Assembly: GCA_003228685.1 (NCBI GenBank) | Contig: QIFC01000100.1 | Location: forward strand, 55,792-119,791 | DNA: 64,000 bases | Reading direction: 5' to 3' | Source of the DNA: Chloroflexota bacterium | GTDB taxonomy: Bacteria > Chloroflexota > Dehalococcoidia > DSTF01 > RBG-16-68-14 | Shown: piece after piece, positions 1 to 9,829 of the stretch | Position numbering within the stretch: position 1 is the stretch's first letter | Layout: every line of letters starts with the position of its first letter | Notes under the pieces: generated by a model | Databases searched by the model: none | What the model was told of the DNA's origin: nothing | What the model saw: the letters and a program-made list of their open reading frames with translations, nothing else | Made by a program: the position numbers and the translations under genes

Positions 1-1248
1 GAACTCGGCCGCCGCTTTCTGCGCGGAGGCCAGCCGGTTCGCCTGGATCTCCCCGATGGGGCGTCGCGTCAGCCTGGAATGCTCGCCGGGGTGCGGCGTG
101 AGTACGCATCGCGCGGCGACTCGCTCCCACCAGTGCGGCAGCTTCGCCAGGTTGTTGAGCCCGTCAGCGTCGACCAGCACAGGGGGGCCTTCCTCGTTGA
201 GGGACGTGAGTAGCTGCCGGACGAACGCCGTCTGCGACGCGCCCTGGCCGAGTCCGGGCCCGAGCAGCAGCGCGTCGTAGCGTTCTAGCGCGCTGACGGC
301 TTCGGTTGCCGCCGAAGCCGTAACGGCTCCGCCGCTATCGCTCAGGGGCAGGAAGGTCGCTTCCGTCACCCCCGGTGCGATTATTGGCAGGGCGCTCTCC
401 GGGCAAGCGACCGTTACCAGGCCGGCCCCTGAGCGCAGCGCGCCCAGAGCGGCCAGCCGCGCCGCGCCAACGTACTGCCGCGAGCCCGCTACGACCAGCA
501 GCCGTCCGAACGCGCCCTTGTTCGCGCTGGCGGGGCGTTCCGGGAGCCGGTCGCGCACCCAGCGCGCGTTCAGCAACTCGACGGGCAGCGCCTCGACGGC
601 CTCGGCCGGCAGGCCGAGATCGATCAGCTCTATCTGGCCGGCGAACTCCGCGCCGGGCAGTGTGTGCAGTCCGAACTTCGAGCAGCCCAACACAATAGTC
701 ACGTCCGCGCGCAGGGCGCGCGGGTCGACGGCGCCTGTGTCAGCGTCAACGCCCGATGGGACGTCCACCGCGAAGACCTTCGGGCCCGCAGGCTTCGCGC
801 GGGCCTTCGACACGAGATCGAGCGCGTGCGCGAACGTGCCGTCCAGCGGCCGCGCGCGGCCCGTGCCCAGTATCGCGTCGACGACCGCCTCAGCGCCGGA
901 CAGGGCCTCTTCGAGCTGCGTCAGGTCATTGGCAGCCTGGCGCACGACGATCTCGCGCTCGACAAGCTGCTTCAGGTTCGGATCGGCTTCGTCGCGCTCT
1001 GCCAGCAGCACCACCTCGACCTGCGCGCCCCAGTCTTGCAGATGGCGTGCCGCCACCAGGCCGTCGCCGCCGTTGTTGCCGGGCCCCACGAGCACGGCGA
1101 CGCGGCACCCGGGAGCGGCGCCCAGATTCACCCAAACCTCCTGCGCGACGCCCAGGCCCGCTTCCTCCATCAGGACGTCGGGAGGGCGGCCCTCGCCTGC
1201 CGCCTGCTCCTCCAGCGCGCGCATCTGGGCGGCGGTGACGAGCTTCAC
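1..1248 (-). CDS. nnr: Bifunctional NAD(P)H-hydrate epimerase / dehydratase (partial, 3' end outside window)
   Basis: Repairs hydrated NAD(P)H: the N-terminal YjeF domain epimerises R- and S-NAD(P)HX and the C-terminal ribokinase-like domain dehydrates S-NAD(P)HX using ADP. Reading the minus strand from the GTG at 1248 gives a protein opening VKLVTAAQMRALEEQA, with the signature GPGNNGGDG at about residues 55-63. The second domain begins near residue 240 (NKGAFGRLLVVAGS) and has GPGLG near 334. The frame is open to base 1, so 416 codons are visible; the end of the dehydratase domain lies off the window. The GTG start overlaps the acpS stop by 2 bases, so the two genes are translationally coupled, the common acpS-nnr pairing. 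Confidence 0.93.
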   Translation of the reverse strand, partial: MKLVTAAQMRALEEQAAGEGRPPDVLMEEAGLGVAQEVWVNLGAAPGCRVAVLVGPGNNGGDGLVAARHLQDWGAQVEVVLLAERDEADPNLKQLVEREIVVRQAANDLTQLEEALSGAEAVVDAILGTGRARPLDGTFAHALDLVSKARAKPAGPKVFAVDVPSGVDADTGAVDPRALRADVTIVLGCSKFGLHTLPGAEFAGQIELIDLGLPAEAVEALPVELLNARWVRDRLPERPASANKGAFGRLLVVAGSRQYVGAARLAALGALRSGAGLVTVACPESALPIIAPGVTEATFLPLSDSGGAVTASAATEAVSALERYDALLLGPGLGQGASQTAFVRQLLTSLNEEGPPVLVDADGLNNLAKLPHWWERVAARCVLTPHPGEHSRLTRRPIGEIQANRLASAQKAAAEF

Positions 1249-1679
1249 AGCAGGCCGCGCTCCGTCAGGCGCTTCACGAGCCGTTCGCGGCTCACCGCCG
1301 GGTCTTCTTCGTCGTCACGGGACGCGACCACAGACGCGATCGCGTACTCGCGTTCATGACTGAGTGAGACGTCGATGCCATAGAGGCCCATCTCTTCGGC
1401 GCGCTCCTTAGCGCCGCCGTAGAGGTAGACGAGCGGCTTGCCTCGCCGGTCCGGCAGCACCTCGATCTCGCGCCAGCCGACGCCGCGAACGCCCGTACCG
1501 AGCGCCTTCATCACCGCCTCCTTGGCGGCGAACCTGGCCGCCAGCTCCGGCACGCGGCCGCGACAGAACGCCACCTCTGTGGGCGTGTAGACGCGCTTCA
1601 GGAAGCGCTCGCCGTGGCGTTCCAGCACACGTCGCACACGCGGGATCTCGATCGTGTCGATGCCGACCGCATAGGGCAT
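1245..1679 (-). CDS. acpS: Holo-[acyl-carrier-protein] synthase
   Basis: Transfers 4'-phosphopantetheine from CoA to the serine of acyl carrier protein; a cytosolic step needed for fatty acid synthesis. The 144-residue protein has the two family signatures: GIDTIEI at residues 6-12 (Mg-binding Asp8) and FAAKEAVMKALGTG at about 50-63 (Mg-binding Glu54). A C-terminal SLSHEREYAIASV block follows. It is about 20 residues longer than the usual 120-125 residue enzyme, with a charged tail (ASRDDEEDP onward). It lies directly upstream of nnr and its stop overlaps the nnr start. Confidence 0.93.
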   Translation of the reverse strand: MPYAVGIDTIEIPRVRRVLERHGERFLKRVYTPTEVAFCRGRVPELAARFAAKEAVMKALGTGVRGVGWREIEVLPDRRGKPLVYLYGGAKERAEEMGLYGIDVSLSHEREYAIASVVASRDDEEDPAVSRERLVKRLTERGLL

Positions 1680-1742
1680 AGCAGGGAGAGTGTAGCGGAA
1701 GAGCGCGCGATTGCCCCATCCTGATGCTGCCGCAGGCCTCCG

Positions 1743-1761
1743 TCCTGAGCCTGTCGAAGGA
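1743..1761. repeat. Short dispersed-repeat-like motif (TCCTGAGCCTGTCGAAGGA)
   Basis: A 19-base motif in the gap between acpS and the Ddn-like gene. I recall this string and its reverse complement as a frequently repeated intergenic sequence in many high-GC bacterial genomes. Only one copy was noticed here, so calling it a repeat rests on memory of other genomes rather than on this window. Confidence 0.35.
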
Positions 1762-1765
1762 TGGC

Positions 1766-2194
1766 CTACTCGACCGGCTTCAGCACGACCACCGGGATCA
1801 CGCGCGTCGTGAGCTTCTGGTACTTATCGTAGCCGTCGTACATCTCGGCCATCGGCGCCCAGAGCCGCTCGCGCTCCGCGCCCTCGGCCGTCTCGGCGCG
1901 CATGCGCATCGTCTTGCTGCCGACCTGCAGCGTAACGTCCGGGTTGTCGCGCAGATTGTGGTACCAGTGGGGGTTTTCGGGGTGGCCGCCCAGCGACGCG
2001 ATCACCGTCCAGTTCTGGCCGTCGGCCAGCCCGAAGAGCGGTGTCGTGTGCTGCTTGCCGGACTTGCGCCCCGTCGTCGTCAGCAGCACCACTTCCGAGC
2101 CGCGCATGTTCCGCGTCAGCCTCCCGCCGCTCATCTTGTACAGCGACGTGTGGACAATCCCGATCACCTTCATCAGCGTCTTGTTCATCGGCAT
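1766..2194 (-). CDS. Ddn-like nitroreductase/deazaflavin (F420)-dependent oxidoreductase family protein
   Basis: A 142-residue protein of the split-beta-barrel family that includes mycobacterial Ddn, an F420H2-dependent quinone/nitro reductase. The core is recognisable: RGSEVVLLTTTGRKSGKQH (about residues 31-49), then TPLFGLADGQNWTVIASLGG, then HPHWYHNL-type residues (NPHWYHNLRDNPDVTLQVG) in the family position. The length matches the family. It is cytosolic or membrane-peripheral; the substrate cannot be told. It stands alone, with a perfect 12-base palindrome 19 bases upstream of its start that may be an operator. F420 use is inferred from family membership. Confidence 0.8.
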   Translation of the reverse strand: MPMNKTLMKVIGIVHTSLYKMSGGRLTRNMRGSEVVLLTTTGRKSGKQHTTPLFGLADGQNWTVIASLGGHPENPHWYHNLRDNPDVTLQVGSKTMRMRAETAEGAERERLWAPMAEMYDGYDKYQKLTTRVIPVVVLKPVE

Positions 2195-2212
2195 GGCGGT
2201 GGCCTCCTTGAT

Positions 2213-2224
2213 TGAACTAGTTCA
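2213..2224. promoter_or_regulatory. 12-bp perfect palindrome upstream of the Ddn-like gene (candidate operator)
   Basis: TGAACTAGTTCA is perfectly palindromic and centred about 25 bases upstream of the Ddn-like start codon. Its length and position suit a dimeric repressor of the MarR or TetR type. No regulator gene is adjacent, so the binding protein is unknown. Confidence 0.4.
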
Positions 2225-2258
2225 GTGAGTCTACCAAGCTCTGTTGGGCAAGTCAGCT

Positions 2259-2930
2259 ATGCGATGCTCCAACGCGATGGCGCGATTCATCGATAGGCCT
2301 AACCTGCATCCGCGGGGATTCAATCACGCGGCTGAACTCCCGTATGGTCTGCGCGTGGCGGAGATTCGTGCAGCCCTAGAGGAGATATACGACTTCCTCC
2401 ACAACGTTAATCGGTTCCTGACGGAGAGAGGATGGGATCGGCTTGAAGAAACGCTGGAGGCAGCTACCTTCAGTGGGGTGATTAGCGAGATGGTAGTGCA
2501 GTCTACGTCGAAGCAGAGCGCGGCCCTAATAAAGAATCAGTACCATAACGGGCGTCCAGACCTAGTGCCGCGCGGAATCTATCCAGAAGATGCTGTACAT
2601 CAGGGAGAAAATGGCGTCGAAGTAAAGGCATCACGGAACGACGGGGGCTGGCAAGGCCACAATGTCGAGGACGGATGGATCTGCATATTTCAGTATCAGA
2701 TTGATAGCCAGACCGAACCAATTGAAGAACGCGAACCTACGAAGTTCGTGAGGGTGCTTCTTGCACAGCTTGATGAGAGTGACTGGAGCTTCAGTGGCCG
2801 CCGTGAGACATCTAGGCGGACGCCTACTGCCTCGATTCTCCGTTCCGGGAAGGAGAAGCTTCTCTCGAATCCCGTGTACCTTGACCCCACATATGAACCG
2901 AGACGGCGGAGTGGTCGGCGGCCTGGATAG
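2259..2930 (+). CDS. Putative type II restriction endonuclease (PD-(D/E)XK fold)
   Basis: Probably the nuclease of a type II restriction-modification pair. The core is GRPDL followed about 22 residues later by GVEVKAS, the D...ExK arrangement of PD-(D/E)XK nucleases, then an aromatic stretch (GWICIFQYQID). The specificity family is not recognised. The start is uncertain: ATG 2259, ATG 2277 and GTG 2355 are all possible and none has a good ribosome binding site; the well-conserved-looking part begins near VAEIRAALEEIYDFL (2355). The 3' end overlaps the oppositely oriented methyltransferase by 107 bases. Base composition looks less GC-rich than the neighbours, consistent with transfer. Confidence 0.7.
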   Translation: MRCSNAMARFIDRPNLHPRGFNHAAELPYGLRVAEIRAALEEIYDFLHNVNRFLTERGWDRLEETLEAATFSGVISEMVVQSTSKQSAALIKNQYHNGRPDLVPRGIYPEDAVHQGENGVEVKASRNDGGWQGHNVEDGWICIFQYQIDSQTEPIEEREPTKFVRVLLAQLDESDWSFSGRRETSRRTPTASILRSGKEKLLSNPVYLDPTYEPRRRSGRRPG

Positions 2931-3789
2931 CCGAAAGCTGTGGTATTGCAGAGGCCGCCAATTCAACGAATCGCTCGTCGGATTCCACGCCAATAGCTCT
3001 GTAGCCTAGTGCCTCGCTCGCTGCGAGCGTGGAACCGCTGCCAGCGAATGGATCGAGTATCACGCCTGTCCCCATGGGCAAGGCAGCGCGGACCATCTGC
3101 CTTAGGAAACCTTGAGGCTTCAGGCTCGGGTGAGGGGCGATGCGCTTCTCTGCTCGTGGTGTTCTGCCGCTCGGGATCACGTCAACGAACGGCTCGTCAT
3201 CTGAGGGGCGGCGTAACGCTCCGACTTCCCAAGTTCGAAGGTTGTCGGCCAAGGTACCTTCAAGGCGCTTTCGAAATAGGAGCCATGGTTCCCATCCGGA
3301 ACGAGGCATTGCGCTTACACCCGGAAACTCAGATTCTGCTCCTTTAGGTCGATCTCCTCCGCGGAGCGTCCTTACGAGACGAACTACTTCGCCGCGCTTC
3401 TCAAAACCGGCGCCTACTACTGCTTGCGATACGACATGATTGAAGAGTGGATTGGTTGCGACTATGGCGTAAGCGCCAGGACAGAGCACGCGGATAAGAA
3501 GATTTGCCCACTCGCTGAAAAACTCGAAGAGATATGTGAGTTCTGAGTCCGACAAGACAGTGAAGCGAGGCAATGGAGCGCGCTTGCTTCCTCCGATCGC
3601 TGGGGGAATGCGCCATACGCCGCCTTTTCCGGCCCGCAGCTTCGCCTGCTCCTTGGGAGAGTATTCGACAAGCCCATATGGAGGGTCTGTAACTACTGCC
3701 TGAATCGAGTTCGGCTCTTGCTCTGCCAGCCATACTCGACAATCTGCATGGTAGAGTGCTATTGAGCCACGGCTGAATGAGGCCTTCAT
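2824..3789 (-). CDS. DNA methyltransferase of a type II restriction-modification system (beta-class, N6-adenine or N4-cytosine)
   Basis: Methylates the recognition site so that the adjacent endonuclease does not cut host DNA. Of 321 residues, the catalytic motif DPPYG is at 35-39. The AdoMet motif DPFAGSGSTLAA lies late (about 245-256), after the conserved SLKPQGFLRQMV segment. Catalytic motif first and AdoMet motif last is the beta-class order. The C-terminal roughly 35 residues (GQGTRDSREASPSRNGESRQ) look low in complexity and are the part that overlaps the convergent endonuclease gene, so they may be a non-essential extension. ATG at 3789 is the first codon of a clear MTase opening (SIALYHADCRVWL). 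Confidence 0.85.
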   Translation of the reverse strand: MKASFSRGSIALYHADCRVWLAEQEPNSIQAVVTDPPYGLVEYSPKEQAKLRAGKGGVWRIPPAIGGSKRAPLPRFTVLSDSELTYLFEFFSEWANLLIRVLCPGAYAIVATNPLFNHVVSQAVVGAGFEKRGEVVRLVRTLRGGDRPKGAESEFPGVSAMPRSGWEPWLLFRKRLEGTLADNLRTWEVGALRRPSDDEPFVDVIPSGRTPRAEKRIAPHPSLKPQGFLRQMVRAALPMGTGVILDPFAGSGSTLAASEALGYRAIGVESDERFVELAASAIPQLSAIQAADHSAVSVHMWGQGTRDSREASPSRNGESRQ

Positions 3790-3914
3790 GGTTACCGTGA
3801 TTTTAGCTCATACGTCCGACTATGGATAGATGTAATGTGTCAACAAGACTCAGTTAATTCTGGAACGGATCTTCCCCCTCTCGCGCTCATCCGACATACT
3901 GCCATCGAAGACCC

Positions 3915-4817
3915 ATGACTGCACAGATCATCGACGGGAAGGCGATCGCTAAGGACGTGCGCGCGGAACTGATCCCGCGCGTTCAGGCGCTGGCCAAGCG
4001 CGGCGTCACGCCCGGCCTCGCGTTCGTCCTCGTCGGCGAGCACCCGGCCTCCGTCACCTACGTCAAGGGCAAGGCGAGGGACTGCGCCCAGGTCGGCATC
4101 GAGTCCGAGACGATCCGGCTGCCGGAGGACACGACGCAGCAGCAGGTGATCGACCTCGTCCAACAACTCAATGCCGACGACAAGTGGCACGGCGTGCTCG
4201 TCCAGCTCCCGCTACCGGATCACATGGACGAGGAGGCCGTCATCGCCACGGTCGACCCCGCCAAGGATGTCGACGGCATTCACCCGGCGAGCCTGGGCAG
4301 GCTCGTCCGAGGTCTGCCGACCTATCTAGGCGCGACGCCCCACGGCGTGCAGCAGCTCCTGATGCGCAGCGGCAACCCGCCGGATGGCAAGCACGTCGTC
4401 GTCTGCGGCCGATCGAACCTGGTAGGCAGGCCGCTCGCCGTGCTGCTGGCGCAGAAGCGCGAGGGCGCGAACGCAACGGTCACCGTCTGCCACACCGGCA
4501 CGCCAGACCTCGGTGAGATGACGCGCCAGGCCGACATCCTCGTCACCGCAATGGGCCGCGCCGGCACTATTACGGCCGACATGGTCCGCGAGGGCGTCGT
4601 CGTCATCGACGTCGGCACGAATGCCATCCCGGACGCTACGAAGAAGAGCGGCCACCGCCTCGTTGGCGACGTCGACTTCGACGCTGTAAGCGAGAAGGCA
4701 TCAGCGATCACACCGGTTCCGGGCGGCGTCGGCCCCATGACGCGCGCCATGCTGCTCGTGAACACGGTCATCGCCGCAGAAGGCGGCCCGGATTCTGCGG
4801 CCCAGGCTTCAGCCTGA
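3915..4817 (+). CDS. folD: Bifunctional methylenetetrahydrofolate dehydrogenase / methenyltetrahydrofolate cyclohydrolase
   Basis: Interconverts 5,10-methylene-THF and 10-formyl-THF in cytosolic one-carbon metabolism. The 300-residue protein has all family blocks: VGEHPASVTYVKGKARDC with the catalytic Lys in the YxxxK pattern, QLPLP, DVDGIHPASLGRL, the Rossmann segment VVCGRSNLVGRPLAVLL, and the C-terminal signature PVPGGVGPMTRAML. The length is normal apart from a short Ala-rich tail. It is monocistronic here, between the methyltransferase (divergent) and a hairpin at 4868-4897. Confidence 0.96.
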   Translation: MTAQIIDGKAIAKDVRAELIPRVQALAKRGVTPGLAFVLVGEHPASVTYVKGKARDCAQVGIESETIRLPEDTTQQQVIDLVQQLNADDKWHGVLVQLPLPDHMDEEAVIATVDPAKDVDGIHPASLGRLVRGLPTYLGATPHGVQQLLMRSGNPPDGKHVVVCGRSNLVGRPLAVLLAQKREGANATVTVCHTGTPDLGEMTRQADILVTAMGRAGTITADMVREGVVVIDVGTNAIPDATKKSGHRLVGDVDFDAVSEKASAITPVPGGVGPMTRAMLLVNTVIAAEGGPDSAAQASA

Positions 4818-4867
4818 CGAACCGTCCGGCCGAGCGCGAGTAGCACGACTCCTGAGCAGCTCGCTTT

Positions 4868-4897
4868 GATAGGGGCGCTTCGTGAAGCGCCCCTATC
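4868..4897 (+). terminator. Perfect 14-bp stem hairpin after folD
   Basis: GATAGGGGCGCTTC, a two-base spacer, then its exact reverse complement. The stem is strong but the following bases (CTCCGTTTGG) give only a short T run, so it may be a weak intrinsic terminator or an RNA-stabilising structure. Confidence 0.55.
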
Positions 4898-5005
4898 CTC
4901 CGTTTGGGGGAACTCTCCCAGCCGCCGCTTCATGCAAATCCACAACCACTAGACAAAACCTGCCTTGATCTAGCTTCAGAAGCGGCCAGAAACAGCTAAG
5001 ATGTA

Positions 5006-5034
5006 TTGACCCATTAGCTTATATCTGTTAGCAT
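5006..5034 (+). promoter_or_regulatory. Candidate sigma-70-type promoter for the aquaporin gene
   Basis: -35 TTGACC (5006-5011) and -10 TAGCAT (5029-5034) are separated by 17 bases. This is the best hexamer pair in the gap and lies in a locally AT-rich patch. Predicted transcription would give a leader of about 90 bases before the ATG at 5133. Confidence 0.45.
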
Positions 5035-5132
5035 CGCCCAAGGGCAGTGCTCGTCAGCAAAGCGGGAGCATCGCCCTCACAGTGGCGTATCAGGCGTCAC
5101 GTAGAGCTCAGAAGTAAGGAGGGCTGACGGTC

Positions 5133-5897
5133 ATGGCTATGCAAATGGGTTTCGGGCCGGGCGACTTCGATCTGAAGACCTGGCGCGCGGTCGCCGCCGA
5201 ATTCATCGCCACGGGGCTCTTCGTGTTTCTTGGTACCGGTACCGTCGTGGTCGTGCAAGCAACGCTGATCGACCCCGGCAGCGCCCTCATCGTCATCGCA
5301 CTTGCCCACGGTCTCGCGATCGCCATGCTCTTCGCGGCGATCGCGCACATCTCCGGCGGGCATATCAACCCGGCGGTCACCTTCGCCGCCGTCATGACAG
5401 GCAAGCTGAAGGTATCGACCGGCGTGCTCTACGTGGCCGCCCAGCTCATCGCGGCCGTTCTGGGCGTGCTGCTGCTCAAGGGCATCATTGCCGGCCCCAT
5501 GGAGGGCATGCTGGGAGCGCACGGACTCAGCCTCGGCATCCTCGACGACCAGATGGGTGACGGGGCGGGCGCCGGACTGCTCCTCGAAGCCGTGTTTACG
5601 TTTGCGCTCGTCTTCGTCATCTTCGCGACCGCGATCGACCCCAAGGGCAACGCTGCTCTCGCACCGATCGCCATCGGGCTCGTCTACCTGGTGAACAGCC
5701 TGATCGGCATCCCCCTCACCGGTGCCTCGATGAACCCAGCGCGGTCGTTCGGACCGGCCATCGTTGCCAACGTCTGGACTGACCACTGGGTCTACTGGTT
5801 GGGACCGTTGATTGGAGCAGCAATAGCTGGGCTCGTCTATCAGTTCGTCTTCCTCGGAGGCGACGAGGAGGAGAGCGCAGGCGCGGACACGGTCTAG
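5133..5897 (+). CDS. MIP-family aquaporin / glycerol facilitator-type channel
   Basis: A membrane channel for water or small neutral solutes. The 254-residue protein has six hydrophobic segments and both NPA boxes: SGGHINPAVT near residue 73 and GASMNPARSFGPA near residue 200. The residues after the second box (ARSFGPA) resemble water-selective aquaporins rather than glycerol facilitators, in which an Asp usually follows. A strong ribosome binding site (AAGGAGGG) precedes the ATG. The acidic tail GGDEEESAGAD is unremarkable. It lies directly upstream of katG; peroxide passes through some aquaporins, so a link to KatG is possible but only inferred. Confidence 0.92.
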   Translation: MAMQMGFGPGDFDLKTWRAVAAEFIATGLFVFLGTGTVVVVQATLIDPGSALIVIALAHGLAIAMLFAAIAHISGGHINPAVTFAAVMTGKLKVSTGVLYVAAQLIAAVLGVLLLKGIIAGPMEGMLGAHGLSLGILDDQMGDGAGAGLLLEAVFTFALVFVIFATAIDPKGNAALAPIAIGLVYLVNSLIGIPLTGASMNPARSFGPAIVANVWTDHWVYWLGPLIGAAIAGLVYQFVFLGGDEEESAGADTV

Positions 5898-6067
5898 GGC
5901 CGCGAGAGGCTAGGCGGCGGCCTGGTCGCACTAGGGAAGCAATATTGGTGCCTAGGCGTCGCAGGTCGACTCGATAGCCTAGATAGGCTCGCGCAACTAC
6001 GCTAGACTAGTTCTAAACCCAGGATGGTTGGTGGCGTCGAGCCCACAATATAGGAACGTCGGTCTAG
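5894..6067. repeat. Cluster of eight CTAG tetranucleotides in the aquaporin-katG gap
   Basis: CTAG occurs at 5894, 5910, 5931, 5952, 5979, 6002, 6007 and 6064. The one at 5979 sits in an inverted repeat (AGCCTA-GA-TAGGCT, 5976-5989). CTAG is normally rare in high-GC bacterial DNA, so this density stands out. It may mark repeated operator half-sites for katG control or DNA of different origin. Confidence 0.4.
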
Positions 6068-6113
6068 ATCAAGGACTGATTGCGAACGGCCTTGCGCCAT
6101 ACTCACCAATTAG

Positions 6114-8267
<2,154 letters not shown>

Positions 8268-8285
8268 TCTCAACTAGTACAAAGT

Positions 8286-8313
8286 GGGGTCGGCAGCTTG
8301 AGCTGCCGGCCCC
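8286..8313 (+). terminator. Hairpin after katG
   Basis: GGGGTCGGCAGCT pairs with AGCTGCCGGCCCC (13 bp with one G-T wobble) across a 2-base spacer, 18 bases after the katG stop. There is no clear T run afterwards, so it is terminator-like only. Confidence 0.5.
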
Positions 8314-8443
8314 AACGTGATCGATCCAAGCCCGCAGCCACAGTCGAGCAGGGCCATGCCGTTCCGCAGATGGGCAGCAGAAACGCTCCCATACTTGAGG
8401 AGGCCTCTGGATGCCAAGAGGTCCTCGAACTCCACGCTGGGGT

Positions 8444-8884
8444 TCAATGACCGGTCGAGCCGTGACCACCTGACCCACGAACGCTCTCGCTCAGTTCCGC
8501 CACTTCTACGATTGCCGCCTCGGCCAAGGGCGCGATCACAAGCTGTGCGATGCGGTCGCCGTGGCCAATCGTGTGTTCCGTCTTCGAGCCGAAGACCCAC
8601 ATCGTCACCAGCAGCTCGCCTCGATAGTCGCTGTCGATCGTGCCGAACGCCACGCCGACGCCCTTGAGCGAGAGCCCGGAGCGAGGCCGGATCTGGGCGT
8701 CGTAGCCCACCGGACACTCGATCGCGACGCCCGTGCTCACGCGCACGGGGTCGAGCCCGAGCGTGACGTCGCCGTCAGGCAGGCAAGCGTGCAGATCTAG
8801 GCCGGACGCGCCTTGCGTCGCTCGCAACGGCAGCTTCGCCTCTGGCCGCAATCGCTTGACGCTGAGCGTGATGGTTCCAGTCAC
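8444..8884 (-). CDS. dut: Deoxyuridine 5'-triphosphate nucleotidohydrolase (dUTPase)
   Basis: Hydrolyses dUTP to dUMP and pyrophosphate, keeping uracil out of DNA and feeding thymidylate synthesis. All five trimeric dUTPase motifs are visible: ASGLDL, RPRSGLSLKG, GTIDSDYRGE with the catalytic Asp, GDRIAQLVI, and the C-terminal RGSGGHGSTGH arm (His replaces the usual Phe). I chose the GTG at 8884 (VTGTITLSVKRL, 146 residues) because the longer frame from 8920 would start inside the terminator hairpin of the upstream ferredoxin gene. There is no Shine-Dalgarno before 8884; a TATCTT at 8892-8897 would place transcription initiation at the start codon, suggesting a leaderless mRNA. Confidence 0.9.
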   Translation of the reverse strand: MTGTITLSVKRLRPEAKLPLRATQGASGLDLHACLPDGDVTLGLDPVRVSTGVAIECPVGYDAQIRPRSGLSLKGVGVAFGTIDSDYRGELLVTMWVFGSKTEHTIGHGDRIAQLVIAPLAEAAIVEVAELSESVRGSGGHGSTGH

Positions 8885-8898
8885 GATAGCGAAGATAG

Positions 8899-8927
8899 CA
8901 AAACCCCCGTGGCCATGCACGGGGGTT
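8899..8927 (-). terminator. Intrinsic terminator of the ferredoxin gene
   Basis: On the minus strand AACCCCCGTG, a 6-base loop, CACGGGGGTT and a short T run form a 10-bp GC-rich stem. It follows the ferredoxin gene by about 40 bases and separates it from dut. Confidence 0.75.
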
Positions 8928-8969
8928 CATCTCTGAGCGCGGGTTGGGTTTCAGCCTGACGGCTGTTAG

Positions 8970-9461
8970 CTAGCCCGCCGGGACGGCCGCCGGCTCCTTC
9001 ACCGCGGCCAGCTCCCAGGCATCCTTCTTCAGCAGTTCTCGTGGCGGGTCGATGTAGATCGCGCTCCAGCCGCAGGCGTCCTCGCAGAGGCGGCAGCCGG
9101 TGCACTTCTTCTCGTTGAGCACGGCCACGCCGAAGAAGTCGCCGACCTGCTTGTCGGTCTCGCCCAGCTCCAGAGCATCGAACGGGCAGATCTGAATACA
9201 CAGCTCGCAGCCGCTGCCGATGCAGTTGTCTTCGATGACGACCGCCTTTGGCCACTCCTTGCGCGCGAATGTGCGGGAGAGGTCGCCGACCTCATCTAGG
9301 ATCGACTCCGGCGGGCAGACGACGCCACACGCGCCACAGTCGATACAGAGGTTCGCGTCGATCACGTGGAGGACGTTGCGCTCGCCGGAGATCGCCTCCG
9401 TCGGGCAGCGCTTGGTGCAGGCCGTGCACCCGATGCACGTCTCGATAATCGTGTAGGCCAC
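8970..9461 (-). CDS. Polyferredoxin-like protein with four [4Fe-4S]-type motifs
   Basis: A 163-residue soluble electron carrier. Four cysteine groups are visible in order: CIGCTACTKRCP, CIDCGACGVVCP, CIGSGCELCIQICP (a longer first gap) and CTGCRLCEDAC. The last lacks the usual Pro. The tail of about 30 residues has no clusters. This matches ferredoxin or 4Fe-4S binding proteins of the NuoI/PorD type but with twice the clusters, so it may pass electrons between low-potential enzymes, for example the AOR in this window. The GTG start at 9461 has a good ribosome binding site (GGAGGG, four bases in between); a -10-like TATACT lies at 9496-9501. It is a single-gene unit ending in a terminator. Confidence 0.85.
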   Translation of the reverse strand: MAYTIIETCIGCTACTKRCPTEAISGERNVLHVIDANLCIDCGACGVVCPPESILDEVGDLSRTFARKEWPKAVVIEDNCIGSGCELCIQICPFDALELGETDKQVGDFFGVAVLNEKKCTGCRLCEDACGWSAIYIDPPRELLKKDAWELAAVKEPAAVPAG

Positions 9462-9594
9462 GTTCCCTCCGTATCAGTATCGACAGTTCGTACTAAGTAT
9501 ATGGGTCGCTCTAGAATCGGTGCAAGCGAACGCGTCCGCGCCGCCGGTTCGTTGGCCGCCCTCCAAGTCTGAGTTACCATGGTCAGAGCGGCGT

Positions 9595-9671
9595 GCCCCC
9601 GTAGCTCAGCAGGACAGAGCATCGGTTTCCTAAACCGAGGGTCGCAGGTTCGAATCCTGCCGGGGGTACCA
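9595..9671 (+). tRNA. tRNA-Arg (anticodon CCT)
   Basis: A full cloverleaf: acceptor GCCCCCG pairs with CGGGGGT (first pair G-U), the D arm contains GCTC...GAGC, and the anticodon stem TCGGT/ACCGA encloses the loop TTCCTAA with anticodon CCT, reading AGG. The T arm is GCAGG-TTCGAAT-CCTGC, and CCA is encoded at 9669-9671. The 3' part of such a tRNA is a common integration site, and the next 2.3 kb look like a degenerate island. Confidence 0.95.
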
Positions 9672-9829
9672 TTTCAGATACGAATGCGCCATGCTGGATG
9701 AGTTGGTGTTACTAGACGCGGCGAATTGACAGCAACGGTGACGGCAGCGCGACTCTTGATTGGGAGCCGACGTGTGATCCGAGTTCGGCGTTACGCTATA
9801 CTTGCGCAGTAATTTGATGGCAGGTCGCC

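Larger units (their letters stand above)
4818..5132. other. Intergenic region between folD and the aquaporin gene
   Basis: Contains a strong hairpin (4868-4897) just after folD and a plausible sigma-70-type promoter (5006-5034) for the aquaporin gene. The 80 bases after the promoter form a GC-rich leader with no recognised riboswitch. No coding frame with convincing features was found. Confidence 0.6.

Noticed and set aside
518..1363. Long plus-strand frames opposite nnr and acpS
   Set aside because: Ser/Arg/Ala-rich shadows; minus-strand NNR and AcpS signatures are unambiguous.
8274..8717. 147-codon minus-strand frame after katG, overlapping dut
   Set aside because: Overlaps dut on the same strand in another frame and has no recognisable domain.
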